A stretch of 64,000 bases of DNA, from positions 3,782,001 through 3,846,000 of the forward strand of contig NZ_AP022595.1 of the NCBI RefSeq assembly GCF_010731875.1, read 5' to 3'. The notes under the pieces are model-generated. The model ran no database searches. It was not told the DNA's origin and was given only the letters and a program-made list of their open reading frames with translations. The stretch comes from Mycolicibacterium sarraceniae. Its GTDB lineage: Bacteria > Actinomycetota > Actinomycetes > Mycobacteriales > Mycobacteriaceae. Made by a program: the position numbers and the translations under genes. Below, piece by piece: positions 15,916 to 25,044 of this stretch. Positions within the stretch are counted from its first letter, which is position 1. Every line of letters begins with the position of its first letter.

Positions 15916-17040
15916 GTGGCTGTGTCGGTGGCGCTTCTATTGGAGCTCGGCGTCATCCTCACGGTCCTGACCATCCTGGGCACCATCGCCCGTAAGTTCG
16001 CGCTCTCACCGATCCCGCTGTATCTGCTGGCCGGGCTGGCCCTGGGCACCGGCGGTATCGCGCCCGTTCCGGCGGCGGGACAATTCGTGTCCACCGGCGC
16101 CTCGATCGGCGTCGTGCTGCTGCTGCTCACCCTGGGCCTGGAATTCTCGATCGGCGAGTTTGCCTCGAGCATGCGACGCCATCTGCCGTCCGCCGCAGTC
16201 GACGTGGTGCTCAATGCCACCCCGGGTGCGATCGCCGGCTGGCTGCTCGGCCTGAACTTCGTCGGCATCATCGCGATGGCCGGTATCACCTTCATCTCCT
16301 CGTCCGGAGTGATCGCACGGGTGCTCAACGATCTACGCCGGCTGGGTAACCGGGAAACGCCGGCTGTGCTGTCGGTGCTGGTGCTCGAGGATTTCGCGAT
16401 GGCGGCTTACCTGCCGATGCTGGCCGTGCTGGCCGCCGGTGGCACCTGGTGGGAGGCGCTGTTGTGGATGGCCGTCGCGGTCGTCGCGCTGGGCGCGGCG
16501 TTCGTGGCCTCCTACCGCTGGGGCCATCACGTCGGACGGCTGATCGCGCACCCGGACGACGAGCAGCTGCTGCTACGCATCCTGGGGCTGACGCTGATCG
16601 TGGCCGCGCTGGCCGAACATCTGCACGCCTCGGCGGCGGTGGGGGCGTTCCTGGTCGGGCTGACGCTGACGGGGGAGACCGCCGAACGGGCCCGCGCCGT
16701 GCTGACACCGCTGCGCGACCTGTTCGCCGCGGTGTTCTTTCTGGCGATCGGATTGTCGGTGGACCCCAAGGATCTGGTGCCGATGCTGCCGGCGGCGTGC
16801 CTGCTGGCCGCAGTCACCGCGGTCACCAAGGTGGCGACCGGCGTGTACGCCGCCCGTCGCGACGGCGTGGCCCGACCGGGCCAGCTGCGCGCCGGCACCG
16901 CGCTGATCGCCCGCGGCGAGTTCTCCCTGGTGATCATCGGACTGGCCGGCACATCGGTCGCCGCGATCGGATCCATCGCCACGCCGTACGTATTCGTGTT
17001 GGCCACCGTCGGGCCCATGCTGGCGAGATTCGCCAAGTAG
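15916..17040 (+). CDS. CPA2-family cation/proton antiporter (KhtU-like)
   Basis: Membrane antiporter of the CPA2/KefB family, 374 residues, about 11-12 hydrophobic helices. Conserved blocks are SPIPLYLLAGLALG, VLLLLTLGLEFS, TFISSSGVIARVLNDL (discontinuous helix), EDFAMAAYLPML and the AVGAFLVGLTLTG helix. RGEFSLVIIGL is near the end. It lacks the C-terminal TrkA-N domain of KefB, consistent with a separate regulatory subunit encoded just upstream. The GTG at 15916 lies 4 bp after the partner's stop. It probably exports K+ or Na+ in exchange for protons in pH or osmotic homeostasis. Confidence 0.85.
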   Translation: MAVSVALLLELGVILTVLTILGTIARKFALSPIPLYLLAGLALGTGGIAPVPAAGQFVSTGASIGVVLLLLTLGLEFSIGEFASSMRRHLPSAAVDVVLNATPGAIAGWLLGLNFVGIIAMAGITFISSSGVIARVLNDLRRLGNRETPAVLSVLVLEDFAMAAYLPMLAVLAAGGTWWEALLWMAVAVVALGAAFVASYRWGHHVGRLIAHPDDEQLLLRILGLTLIVAALAEHLHASAAVGAFLVGLTLTGETAERARAVLTPLRDLFAAVFFLAIGLSVDPKDLVPMLPAACLLAAVTAVTKVATGVYAARRDGVARPGQLRAGTALIARGEFSLVIIGLAGTSVAAIGSIATPYVFVLATVGPMLARFAK

Positions 17041-17067
17041 CACGCCCGGCCATGGCACCATGCGAGG

Positions 17068-18474
17068 GTGCAGACCGTATTCGATCGCCGCGTCGACCCC
17101 GACCTGATCACCCGGGCCCTGCGGTCCGCGTCATTCGGATCGATGTGGCTGGATATGCCCCGGCCCGACTATCCGAAGCTGTCCGGCGGTCTGAGCTGCG
17201 ACCTGCTGGTGGTCGGCGGCGGCTACGCCGGCCTGTGGAGCGCCCTGCACGCCATCGAACGCAACCCCGGCGCACGGGTCGTGCTGATCGAGGCCGAACG
17301 GGTCGGTTGGGCGGCGTCGGGACGCAACGGCGGTTTCGTCGAGGCCAGCATCACCCACGGTGCGGCGAACGGAAAATCCCGCTGGCCAACCGAATTCGAC
17401 CGGCTGGAGAAGCTCGGGCGGGCCAACCTCGACGGGATGCAAGCCGATATCGCCAAGCACGCCATGGCCGTGGACTGGGAACGCTCCGGGATGCTGACCG
17501 TGGCGACCGAACCGCATCAGATCGAGTGGCTGCGCGAAGGCGCCGACGATGGCGACGGGCAGTTCCTTGACAAGGCGGCGGTGCGCGCCGAGGTCGACTC
17601 GCCGACCTATGAGGCCGGACTGTTCGCGGCCGACACCTGCGCGATCGTTCACCCGGCGCGGCTGGTCTTCGAGCTCGCGCGCGCCTGCGCGCACGCGGGC
17701 GTACAGATCTTCGAACACACCGCGGCGGTGGCGGTGGACCGGCAGCGCAACGGTGTCGCGGTGCACACCCGCACCGGGGTGATCGAGGCCGACCAGGTTG
17801 TGCTGGCCACCAACGTCTTTCCCAGCCTGCTCAAGCGCAACCGGCTGCACACCATTCCGGTGTACGACTACGTGCTGGCCACCGAACCGCTGACACAGGA
17901 TCAGCTAGACCGCATCGGCTGGCGCTCGCGGCAGGGGATCGGCGACAGCGCCAATCAGTTCCACTACTACCGCCTCTCGGCGGACAACCGGATCGTCTGG
18001 GGCGGTTACGACGCCCTCTACCACTTCGGCCGTCGGGTCGACCCGACCTATGAGGACCGGCCGGAGACCTATCGCCGGCTGGCCGCGCACTTCTTCATAA
18101 CATTCCCCCAACTCGAAGACGTCCGGTTCAGCCATCGGTGGGCCGGCGCGATCGACACCAACACCCGGTTCTGCGCGCACTGGGGAATGGCCGGGCGCGG
18201 CCGGATCGCCTATGTCAACGGATTCACCGGCTTGGGCGTCGGTGCGGCCCGGTTCGCCGCCGATGTCTGTCTCGATCTGCTGGATGGACATCCCACCGAG
18301 CGCACCGAGCTGGAAATGGTGAACCGCAAACCGCTGCCGTTCCCGCCCGAACCGGCGGCCAGCATCGGTATTCAGGCCACTCGCTGGTCGCTCAACCAGG
18401 CAGATCACCACGCGGGTAAACGCAATGTTTTCCTGCGCACCCTCGACCGGCTAGGCCTGGGGTTCGACTCCTAA
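17068..18474 (+). CDS. FAD-dependent amine/amino-acid oxidase (DAO family)
   Basis: FAD oxidoreductase of the DadA/gamma-glutamylputrescine-oxidase-like group, 468 residues. The dinucleotide motif is CDLLVVGGGYAGLWSALHAIE at about 50-70, followed by VLIEAERVGWAASGRNGGF, the flavin-contacting segment typical of this family. The C-terminal FAD contact is YVNGFTGLGVGAARFAADV. It lacks a signal peptide. It likely oxidises the C-N bond of an amino acid or amine; the substrate is not predictable. The start GTG 17068 follows GCGAGGG. It begins 27 bp after the antiporter gene and could share its transcript. Confidence 0.85.
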   Translation: MQTVFDRRVDPDLITRALRSASFGSMWLDMPRPDYPKLSGGLSCDLLVVGGGYAGLWSALHAIERNPGARVVLIEAERVGWAASGRNGGFVEASITHGAANGKSRWPTEFDRLEKLGRANLDGMQADIAKHAMAVDWERSGMLTVATEPHQIEWLREGADDGDGQFLDKAAVRAEVDSPTYEAGLFAADTCAIVHPARLVFELARACAHAGVQIFEHTAAVAVDRQRNGVAVHTRTGVIEADQVVLATNVFPSLLKRNRLHTIPVYDYVLATEPLTQDQLDRIGWRSRQGIGDSANQFHYYRLSADNRIVWGGYDALYHFGRRVDPTYEDRPETYRRLAAHFFITFPQLEDVRFSHRWAGAIDTNTRFCAHWGMAGRGRIAYVNGFTGLGVGAARFAADVCLDLLDGHPTERTELEMVNRKPLPFPPEPAASIGIQATRWSLNQADHHAGKRNVFLRTLDRLGLGFDS

Positions 18475-18613
18475 CTCCCCGCGACGGGATTACATCAACG
18501 ACACGCCGGGTAGGTGTTCGTTCGTTGGTAACGATTTGAAATCGGCGCCGATACACAGTCGAGATACTTTTGCGGCGCGTCCTTGACGTTCCGCCGACCG
18601 ATCGGGGTGTACG

Positions 18614-19309
18614 GTGTCGCGTTTTTCTCGGAGACCTGTCCTCGCCACCGCTGCGGCTGTTGCAGTGTCGGCGACCTTGGCGCCGCTGGCCCAGGCCACG
18701 CCCGGCGTGGTGGTCTCACCCGGCATGGAGATTCGCCAGGCCAGCAACGTCTGCACGCTCGGCTATGTCGACCCGGCGGCACGGATCGCGTACTCGGCCG
18801 GCCATTGCCGGGCCGACGGTCCCGTGACCGATCGCGACGGCCGTGTGATCGGTGTCGTGTCGACATCCCAGGACAACACCCCCGACGGCGCTATCGTCCG
18901 CACCGACCAGGTGATCTCCGATTACGAGACGATCGCCCTGGCTCCCGACGTCAACATCAACAACATTCTGCCCGGCGGCCGCCAGCTGGTAGCCGAGGCC
19001 GCCCCGGCCATGACGCAGGGCCAACCGGTCTGCCACTTCGGGGTTGTCACCGGCGAAAGCTGCGGCTCGATCGAGCGGGTCAACAACGGCTGGTTCACCA
19101 TGGAGAACGGCGTGGTGAGTCAGAAGGGAGACTCCGGCGGCCCGGTGTACATGCCGGTCGGCAATAACAAGGCAGTGATCATCGGGCTGTTTAACAGCAC
19201 GTGGGGCACCTTCCCGGCGGCGGTGTCCTGGGTGGCGACCAGCCAGCAGGCCAGCGCGGACAGCGGCGTGGTCAACGTTGCCGCGGCCCAGGAAGCCAAC
19301 GGGCACTAG
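18614..19309 (+). CDS. Secreted chymotrypsin-fold serine protease (Rv1815-like)
   Basis: Exported protein of 231 residues. The N-terminus MSRFSRRPVLATAAAVAVSA has a twin-arginine before a hydrophobic core and probable cleavage after AQA, so Tat or Sec export is possible. The chymotrypsin triad is visible: His in AYSAGHCRA, Asp in TPDGAIVRT and Ser in QKGDSGGPVYMP. Paired Cys near the His and before the Ser would form disulfides. It occupies the position of Rv1815, next to a TetR gene and a flavoprotein as in M. tuberculosis. The substrate is unknown. Its stop overlaps the convergent nitroreductase-like gene by 4 bp. The 139-bp upstream gap holds its promoter region. Confidence 0.85.
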   Translation: MSRFSRRPVLATAAAVAVSATLAPLAQATPGVVVSPGMEIRQASNVCTLGYVDPAARIAYSAGHCRADGPVTDRDGRVIGVVSTSQDNTPDGAIVRTDQVISDYETIALAPDVNINNILPGGRQLVAEAAPAMTQGQPVCHFGVVTGESCGSIERVNNGWFTMENGVVSQKGDSGGPVYMPVGNNKAVIIGLFNSTWGTFPAAVSWVATSQQASADSGVVNVAAAQEANGH

Positions 19310-19746
19310 GGCGCGAGCGCGAACACCGGGATGGCCGGGGCCGCGGCGCGCAGCTGATCGGCGCTCGAAGCCGGCGTGAGGCCGGCGATGTGCCCCTTGA
19401 CCTCCCAGTACCACGTATCCAGGTAGCGCTTGAGCAGTGCCGGCTTGTCATCGTCGGCGACCTCGGTGAGCGCAACCGGGGCGTGTCGCCAGCGCGGCCC
19501 GAGCTCGACGGCGCCGGCCGCGCGCGCATTGCGCGCCCACTGGGTGTTCCCACGCGGTGACACCAGGTAGTCGGTCCCTTCGACCCGCATGACGTTGACG
19601 ACCACGCTGTGCAGGGCACCGGATGTGCGGCCGCGCACGCGTAGCGCGCGAGAGCCGGCGATGCTGATCCCCATCTCGGCGAGGCGGCGAATGACGCTAT
19701 TGACGGCACGGGCAGCGACGTTCGGGCGGTCGTAGTGCTGGTTCAT
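19306..19746 (-). CDS. Deazaflavin (F420)-dependent nitroreductase-like protein
   Basis: Protein of 146 residues of the Ddn/PNPOx-like split-barrel family (DUF385-type) common in mycobacteria. The motifs are LRVRGRTSGALHSVVVNVMRVEGTDYLVSPRGNTQWARNARAA split over residues 35-77, the usual cofactor-binding part. Family members use reduced F420 to reduce quinones or nitro compounds, or bind flavins or fatty acids. The ATG at 19746 is followed by the conserved start; ATG 19755 is possible. It is transcribed away from the TetR gene at 19849, and the intervening DNA contains palindromes, so it is the likely target of that repressor. Confidence 0.82.
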   Translation of the reverse strand: MNQHYDRPNVAARAVNSVIRRLAEMGISIAGSRALRVRGRTSGALHSVVVNVMRVEGTDYLVSPRGNTQWARNARAAGAVELGPRWRHAPVALTEVADDDKPALLKRYLDTWYWEVKGHIAGLTPASSADQLRAAAPAIPVFALAP

Positions 19747-19767
19747 GGTCTCCATCCGTTCAGTTAG

Positions 19768-19829
19768 AGAGCAATGCTCTTTTTTGAGAATGCCAGCCAT
19801 CCGGAACAAAATCAAGAGCAGTGATCTTG
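19768..19829. promoter_or_regulatory. Candidate TetR operators in the nitroreductase-tetR gap
   Basis: AGAGCAATGCTCT (19768-19780) is a perfect 6-1-6 inverted repeat. A second repeat, CAAGA-N7-TCTTG at about 19813-19829, contains the same AGAGCA half site. Both lie between the divergent starts at 19746 and 19849, where a TetR-family regulator normally binds to control itself and its neighbour. Confidence 0.5.
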
Positions 19830-19848
19830 GATGTGCCAGACTCGGCGG

Positions 19849-20553
19849 ATGGGGAAACGGGAGGAAACGCGGCAACGCATCGAGGCCCAGATCGTCGAAC
19901 TGGGTCGACGGCAGCTGGCCACCGTCGGCGCCGCCGGTCTGTCGGTGCGCGCGATCGCCCGCGAGCTGGGCATGGTGTCCTCCGCGGTGTATCGATACGT
20001 CGCCAGCCGCGACGCCCTGCTGACCCTGCTGCTGATCGATGCGTACTCCGACCTGGCCGACACGGTCGGGCAGGCGCGGGTCGGCAGCGACAGCGGCTGG
20101 CGAGCCGATGTCGCGACGATCGCCCACGCGATGCGGCAGTGGGCGACCGAACAGCCGGCTGACTGGGCCTTGCTCTACGGCACCCCGGTGCCCGGCTATC
20201 GTGCCCCCGCCGAACTGACCACGGGACCGGGCACCCGGGTGATCGGGATGCTGTTCGACGCGGTGGCCTCCGGGGTCATCACCGGAGATATTGCGCTGAC
20301 CGAACATCATGTCGCACAACCGATGTCAGCCGATCTGGTCCGAGTGCGAGACGAGTTCGGCTTTCCCGGCGACGACTCCCTGGTGATCCGGTGCACCGCG
20401 GTATGGGCATTGCTCATCGGCGCGATCAGCCTGGAGGTCTTCGGCCAGTACGGCTATGACACCTTCACCGATACGAGCGAATTGTTCGACGAACAGATCC
20501 GAATTGCGCTCGACCTGCTGACTGCGGTGCCGCAGAACTCAGACATGTCCTAG
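19849..20553 (+). CDS. TetR-family transcriptional regulator (Rv1816-like)
   Basis: DNA-binding regulator of 234 residues from ATG 19849 (MGKREETRQRIEAQ). The helix-turn-helix is at about 30-50 (GLSVRAIARELGMVSSAVYRYVASRDALL). The remainder is the helical ligand-binding and dimer domain with the TetR_C_25-like WALLIGAISLEVFGQYG. It corresponds in position and sequence type to Rv1816. It is divergent from the F420-type nitroreductase-like gene, with inverted repeats between them, so it probably represses that gene and itself. A 64-bp gap with a KstR-type box separates it from the following operon, so that operon has its own promoter. Confidence 0.88.
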   Translation: MGKREETRQRIEAQIVELGRRQLATVGAAGLSVRAIARELGMVSSAVYRYVASRDALLTLLLIDAYSDLADTVGQARVGSDSGWRADVATIAHAMRQWATEQPADWALLYGTPVPGYRAPAELTTGPGTRVIGMLFDAVASGVITGDIALTEHHVAQPMSADLVRVRDEFGFPGDDSLVIRCTAVWALLIGAISLEVFGQYGYDTFTDTSELFDEQIRIALDLLTAVPQNSDMS

Positions 20554-20568
20554 TTATGTGTCACAGAA

Positions 20569-20584
20569 CTAGAACACGTTCTAG
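20569..20584. promoter_or_regulatory. KstR-type operator
   Basis: CTAGAACACGTTCTAG is a perfect 7-2-7 inverted repeat. Its core TAGAACACGTTCTA fits every fixed position of the published KstR consensus TNNAACNNGTTNNA. It lies 34 bp upstream of the ATG of the VOC/flavoprotein operon. KstR is the TetR-type repressor of cholesterol catabolism in mycobacteria, released by a cholesterol-derived CoA thioester. Confidence 0.8.
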
Positions 20585-20617
20585 CCACACCGGCAGGCCG
20601 GGGATATCCTCAAACCG

Positions 20618-21109
20618 ATGACAAGCCAGACACCTGTCCAGATCGCTTGGGTGACCCGCGATCTGGACGCCACCGAAGCGGCGTTGACAACGCTGCTCGG
20701 GGCCAGGAAATGGATACGAATGCCCGACGTACATTTCGGCCCTGAGACGTGCGTGCATCGCGGCGTCCCTGCCGACCACCACGCCGATATCTCGCTGAGC
20801 TACGCCGGCGATACTCAGCTGGAACTGATCGCGCCGACCCGTGGCGAGAGTGTCTACAGCGAGTTCCTTGCCGAAAACGGCCCCGGCCTGCACCACATCT
20901 GCGTCGAGGTCGCCGACCCGGACGCCCTCGAGGCAGCGCTGGCGACCGCCGCAGCGACGGCCCCGGTCCTCGCCCGCGGCGAGATGCCGGGCGGAATGTT
21001 GTTCGCCTACCTGGCCGCGCCCGCGGCCGGCGTCCCCTACTTCGAGATCGCGTACGTCCCCGACACGATCCGCGCGTTCTACGACTATGTGAAACAGGAG
21101 CAGCAATGA
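20618..21109 (+). CDS. VOC (glyoxalase-fold) family protein
   Basis: Vicinal-oxygen-chelate fold protein of 163 residues with two beta-alpha-beta-beta-beta units. Unit 1 begins QIAWVTRDLDATEAALTTLLG. Unit 2 contains GPGLHHICVEVADPDALEAAL, with the metal-ligand His typical of glyoxalase-4 and methylmalonyl-CoA-epimerase-like proteins; YFEIAYVP supplies the late Glu. It may isomerise or epimerise a CoA ester or cleave a steroid metabolite; the exact reaction is unknown. The KstR-type box upstream and the co-transcribed ketosteroid-dehydrogenase-like flavoprotein place it in sterol degradation. Its stop overlaps the next start as ATGA. Confidence 0.78.
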   Translation: MTSQTPVQIAWVTRDLDATEAALTTLLGARKWIRMPDVHFGPETCVHRGVPADHHADISLSYAGDTQLELIAPTRGESVYSEFLAENGPGLHHICVEVADPDALEAALATAAATAPVLARGEMPGGMLFAYLAAPAAGVPYFEIAYVPDTIRAFYDYVKQEQQ

Positions 21110-22566
21110 GTGGCCTGGACATCCCCACGACGGTCGACGTCTCAACGGTGGCTGAGTGGTCCGATGACGTCGATGTCGTGGTGATCGGCTTCGGGATCGG
21201 CGGCGGCTGTGCGGCCGTCAGTGCCGCGGCCGCGGGTGCGCGGGTTCTGGTGCTCGAGCGCGCGGCCGTCGCCGGCGGGACCACCTCGATGGCCGGTGGA
21301 CACTTCTACCTCGGCGGCGGCACCGCCGTGCAGCAGGCCACCGGCCACAGCGACAGCGTCGAGGAGATGTATAAGTACCTCGTCGCGGTGTCCCGCGAGC
21401 CCGAGCTCGACAAGATCCGTGCGTACTGCGAGGGCAGCGTCGAGCACTTCAACTGGCTCGAGGAGCTCGGGGTCGCTTTCGAGCGCACCTATTACCCGGA
21501 AAAGGCGATCATCCAACCCAATACCGAGGGTCTGATGTTCACCGGCAACGAAAAGGTGTGGCCGTACAAGAACATGGCGGTGCCGGCCCCGCGCGGGCAC
21601 AAGGTCCCGGTGCCCGGTGACACCCAGGGCGCGGCGATGGTGATCGATCTGTTGCTCAAGCGGGCTGCCGAACTGGGTGTGCAGATCCGCTACGAAACGG
21701 GCGCAACCAATCTCGTCGTCGACAACGACTCGGTCGTCGGCGTGTCGTGGAAATGCTTCAACGAGGCGGGGTCGATCCGGGCCAAGTCGGTGGTGATCGC
21801 CGCGGGCGGGTTCGTGATGAATCCCGAGATGGTCGCCAAATTCACGCCGAAGCTGGCCGAGAAGCCGTTCGTGCTGGGCAACACCTACGACGACGGGCTG
21901 GGCATCCGGCTCGGCGAGTCGGTGGGTGGGGCCACCAAGCACATGGATCAGGTGTTCATCACCGCGCCGGTCTACCCGCCCTCGATCCTGCTGACAGGGA
22001 TCATCGTCAACAAGTTCGGCAAGCGGTTCGTCACCGAGGACGGCTATCACTCCCGTACGTCGGGCTACGTGATGGACCAGCCCGACAGCGCGGCATTCCT
22101 GATCGTCGACGAAGCTCACATGCAGCGCCCGGAGATCCCGCTGATCACCTTCATCGACGGCTGGGAGACCGTCGAAGAGATGGAAGCCGCACTCGGCATC
22201 CCCACCGGCAACCTCGTCGAGACACTGAACAACTACAACGAGCACGCCGCAAACGGTGAGGATCCGGAGTTCCACAAGCAGCCGGAATTCCTTGCGCCGC
22301 AAGACAAGGGGCCGTGGGGTGCCTTCGACCTGACGCTGGGCAAGGCGATGTATTCCGGTTTCACCGTCGGCGGCCTTGCCACCAATATCAACGGCGAGGT
22401 GCTGCGCGCTGACGGCAGCGTGATCCACGGTCTGTACGCGGCTGGTGCCTGCGCATCCAATATCGCCCAGGACGGCAAGGGCTATGCCAGCGGCACCCAA
22501 CTGGGGGAGGGCTCGTTCTTCGGGCGGCGTGCCGGGGCGCATGCAGCCGGGACCGCGGCGGGCTGA
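21106..22566 (+). CDS. FAD-binding dehydrogenase, KstD/fumarate-reductase family (Rv1817-like)
   Basis: Flavoprotein of 486 residues from ATG 21106. The Rossmann motif is DVVVIGFGIGGGCAAVSAAAAGARVLVLERA, split by the GFGIGGG turn. It is followed by GGTTSMAGGHFYLGGGT, as in 3-ketosteroid-delta1-dehydrogenase and fumarate-reductase-type flavoproteins. The C-terminal FAD contact is GLYAAGACASN and YASGTQLGEGSFFGRRAG. It matches Rv1817 in size and position. It probably removes or adds hydrogen at a C-C double bond of a sterol-derived ring substrate. It is co-transcribed with the VOC gene (ATGA overlap) and likely KstR-controlled. A 105-bp gap with no clear gene follows. Confidence 0.85.
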   Translation: MSGLDIPTTVDVSTVAEWSDDVDVVVIGFGIGGGCAAVSAAAAGARVLVLERAAVAGGTTSMAGGHFYLGGGTAVQQATGHSDSVEEMYKYLVAVSREPELDKIRAYCEGSVEHFNWLEELGVAFERTYYPEKAIIQPNTEGLMFTGNEKVWPYKNMAVPAPRGHKVPVPGDTQGAAMVIDLLLKRAAELGVQIRYETGATNLVVDNDSVVGVSWKCFNEAGSIRAKSVVIAAGGFVMNPEMVAKFTPKLAEKPFVLGNTYDDGLGIRLGESVGGATKHMDQVFITAPVYPPSILLTGIIVNKFGKRFVTEDGYHSRTSGYVMDQPDSAAFLIVDEAHMQRPEIPLITFIDGWETVEEMEAALGIPTGNLVETLNNYNEHAANGEDPEFHKQPEFLAPQDKGPWGAFDLTLGKAMYSGFTVGGLATNINGEVLRADGSVIHGLYAAGACASNIAQDGKGYASGTQLGEGSFFGRRAGAHAAGTAAG

Positions 22567-22671
22567 GCGCCAGGGCGCAGACGCATTGCGATGGTCGCGG
22601 CAACGCACCAGATCGCCACACCGAGGACAAAGACCGCGTCATACAGCGTTATGCGGCCGCCGCTTGCGCGA

Positions 22672-24585
22672 TCACACCGTCGCGGGCTCAGCCCCGTCGA
22701 CGCGCCCCAGTCGCCACTGCCCTTCGCCGAGCAGTTCCAGATGCTTGGCGTGGTGCTGCTCGACAGTGCTGCGGTGACTGACGCTGACCAGAATGGTGTT
22801 CGGCAATTCGGTGCGCACCATGTCGTAGAGGGCGAACTCCAAGCCCTCATCGAGTGCCGACGTCGCCTCGTCGAGGAAGACCGCCTTGGGTCGGTTCAGC
22901 AGAACCCGGGCGAATGCGATGCGCTGTTGCTCACCCGGTGAGAGCACCTTGGCCCAGTCCTGGACCTCGTTGAGCCGAATGGTCAAGTGCGACAACGCCA
23001 CCTTGGTCAGCGCAGCCTGCAGGTCGTTGTCGCTGATATCCCCTGAGGTGGCCGGGTAGGACACCACCGTGCGCAGATCGCCCAGCGGCACATACGGCAT
23101 CTGCGACAGGAACATCGTGTCGTCGTCGCCGGGGCGGCACAGCGTGCCCGAGGTGAACGGCCACAGCTGAGCCAGGCTGCGCAGCAGCGTGGTCTTGCCG
23201 GCACCCGACGCGCCGGTGATCACCAGCGTCTCGCCCGGATCCAGTCGCAGGTCGATCGGGTCGACCAGCTGTTTGCCGCTGGGCGTGCGGACTTCCACCT
23301 GCCGCAGCTCCACCGAGCCGTCGGGGCTGGTTTCGGTGGCAAGTTTCGGCAGCTCGCGCGCCTCGGCGTTGGTATCCACCAGCCCGTGCAGACGGATGAT
23401 GGCCGCGCGGTAACTGGCTAAGGAGTCGTAGGCGTTACGGAAGAACGACAGCGAGTCGTGGATGGAGCCGAAGGCACTGGACGACTGGGTGACATCGCCC
23501 AGGCCGATTTGGCCGGCGAACAGCCGCGGCGCCTGGATCACCAGCGGAAGCGGATTGATGATTTGGCTCATCGACAGGTTCCAGCCGGTCAGCGCGATGG
23601 TGCGATTCACATACCGCCGATAGTTGGCGATGATCTCGGCGAACTTGGTGCGCAGCAGCCCGCGCTCGGCATTCTCACCCCGGTAGAACCCGACGGCCTC
23701 AGCGGCGTCGCGCAACCGCACCAGCGCATAGCGGAAGACGGCGTTGGTGAGCTCGTTGCGGAAGCTCAGCTTGATCAGTGGGTGGCCGATCCAGAACGCG
23801 ATGATCGTCGCGAACGTCACGTAGACCAGCACCACCCAGAACAGGGCGTGACCAAGGGTGACGCCGGCGAAGGTCAGCGGGCCGGACAGCTTCCACAGGA
23901 TCACGGTGAATGAAACGACCGTCACCAACGAGTTGATCGCGCCGAACAGCAGGGTGCTGGAACTGCCGATCATCGGCTTGTTCGGCGAGGCCCCGACCCC
24001 GGCGGTGAAGATATCGATGTCTTGCTGGATACGCTGATCGGGGTTGTCGATGTCGGTGTCGGTGAAGCGGGTGCGGTAGTAGGCGTGGTCATCGAGCCAG
24101 TCGCACGTGAGCCGGTCAGTGAGCCACACGCGCCAGCGGATGATGAACCGCTGCATCAGGTAGAGATCCAGCATGACCCGGGTGATGTAGATGGTCGCCA
24201 GGACGCCGAACAGGATCAATGCCGCCCAGAAGCCGTGGATACCGGAATCACGGATCTCGGCGTTATCGGCGCCGCCACCTTGGAAGGCCACCTGTAGCGA
24301 GGTGTAGAGGTCATTGCTGTAGTAGCTGAGCAGCACGTCGAGGCGCACCGAGATGATCGTCGACAGCAACAGCACGGCGATCCAGATCCAGTTCACGACG
24401 CTCTGGCGGCCCTTGAAGTAGTCGCCGGTGATTCGCCAGTACTGCCTGCCCCACACGGTGTAGCGAGCCAGCACAAAGAGCACGACAAGGCTCAGAACGG
24501 CGCTGATGGCCCACGCTTTGGAAATCCAGATCAGGGACGGGACGAGCTCGTTTCCCCAGTCCTTGGACGGAGTGAACTTCTCCAA
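22672..24585 (-). CDS. bacA: BacA/SbmA-type ABC transporter with fused ATPase (Rv1819c-like)
   Basis: Membrane transporter of 637 residues, matching mycobacterial BacA (Rv1819c), which imports vitamin B12 and hydrophilic peptides such as bleomycin. Residues 1-390 form the SbmA/BacA-like membrane domain (for example [38 protein letters not shown]). Residues 430-637 form an ATPase with Walker [11 protein letters not shown], signature [13 protein letters not shown], Walker [16 protein letters not shown] and switch His in SVSHRST. The start is a rare TTG at 24585, supported by GAGGAG about 7 bp upstream. PE_PGRS33, its neighbour in M. tuberculosis, is absent. No partner gene is coupled to it. Confidence 0.92.
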   Translation of the reverse strand: MEKFTPSKDWGNELVPSLIWISKAWAISAVLSLVVLFVLARYTVWGRQYWRITGDYFKGRQSVVNWIWIAVLLLSTIISVRLDVLLSYYSNDLYTSLQVAFQGGGADNAEIRDSGIHGFWAALILFGVLATIYITRVMLDLYLMQRFIIRWRVWLTDRLTCDWLDDHAYYRTRFTDTDIDNPDQRIQQDIDIFTAGVGASPNKPMIGSSSTLLFGAINSLVTVVSFTVILWKLSGPLTFAGVTLGHALFWVVLVYVTFATIIAFWIGHPLIKLSFRNELTNAVFRYALVRLRDAAEAVGFYRGENAERGLLRTKFAEIIANYRRYVNRTIALTGWNLSMSQIINPLPLVIQAPRLFAGQIGLGDVTQSSSAFGSIHDSLSFFRNAYDSLASYRAAIIRLHGLVDTNAEARELPKLATETSPDGSVELRQVEVRTPSGKQLVDPIDLRLDPGETLVITGASGAGKTTLLRSLAQLWPFTSGTLCRPGDDDTMFLSQMPYVPLGDLRTVVSYPATSGDISDNDLQAALTKVALSHLTIRLNEVQDWAKVLSPGEQQRIAFARVLLNRPKAVFLDEATSALDEGLEFALYDMVRTELPNTILVSVSHRSTVEQHHAKHLELLGEGQWRLGRVDGAEPATV

Positions 24586-24692
24586 AGCGTTTCTCCTCTT
24601 GCGGCGACGTCGCGCACGACGACCGAACCCTGCGGCTTTCCCGGCGAACCTACCCTGGCATCCCGGCGAAGGCGCGGGTCCGCACCGGTTGA

Positions 24693-25020
24693 CTAGCTAA
24701 ATGTGAGCGTCAGCGCCGCCTTCAGATCCGACCTATCGGGCGTGTCGCGGGCGGTGAAGCGAAGATAACCGTCGGGCCTGATGACGAATACCGCCGGCTG
24801 AACAGCCGCCAATACCCGCTCGGTGCCGTAGCCGTCGACGATGCGGTGGCTGATTCGGAACACCGACGACCTGCACCCCGAGTGCGGCCCACTCCTCGCG
24901 CAGGATGCGTTCGGTGGCGAACTGCGGGATGCCGACGAATCCGAACGGAACGGGTGCGAGGTTGCACGCCAACGGCTTTCGCATACTGCCGCGGATCGAT
25001 GACCGGGTCGGCGGCCGTCA
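24693..25020 (-). pseudogene. Flavin-type aromatic monooxygenase remnant
   Basis: The 460-bp gap between bacA and secA2 holds no intact gene. The minus strand shows RKPLACNLAPVPFGFVGI followed by PQFATERILREEWAALGVQV (about 24984-24870), which resembles the substrate region of FAD-dependent phenol-hydroxylase-type monooxygenases (typical: FGFVGVPQYETERLLR). After a frame change near 24865 it continues as a C-terminal end, LAAVQPAVFVIRPDGYLRF and DRSDLKAALTLTF, stopping at 24693. The FAD GxGxxG domain and the middle of the enzyme are missing. In M. tuberculosis ilvG occupies this gap. Confidence 0.6.
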
Positions 25021-25044
25021 TGGCGCCGACGGTACCGTTGACGC

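Noticed and set aside
22567-22671. Hydrophobic minus-strand stretch (YDAVFVLGVAIWCVAAT) in the gap after the flavoprotein
   Set aside because: It could be the scrap of a transporter end, but it is only about 26 residues and has no stop in place, so no gene was called.
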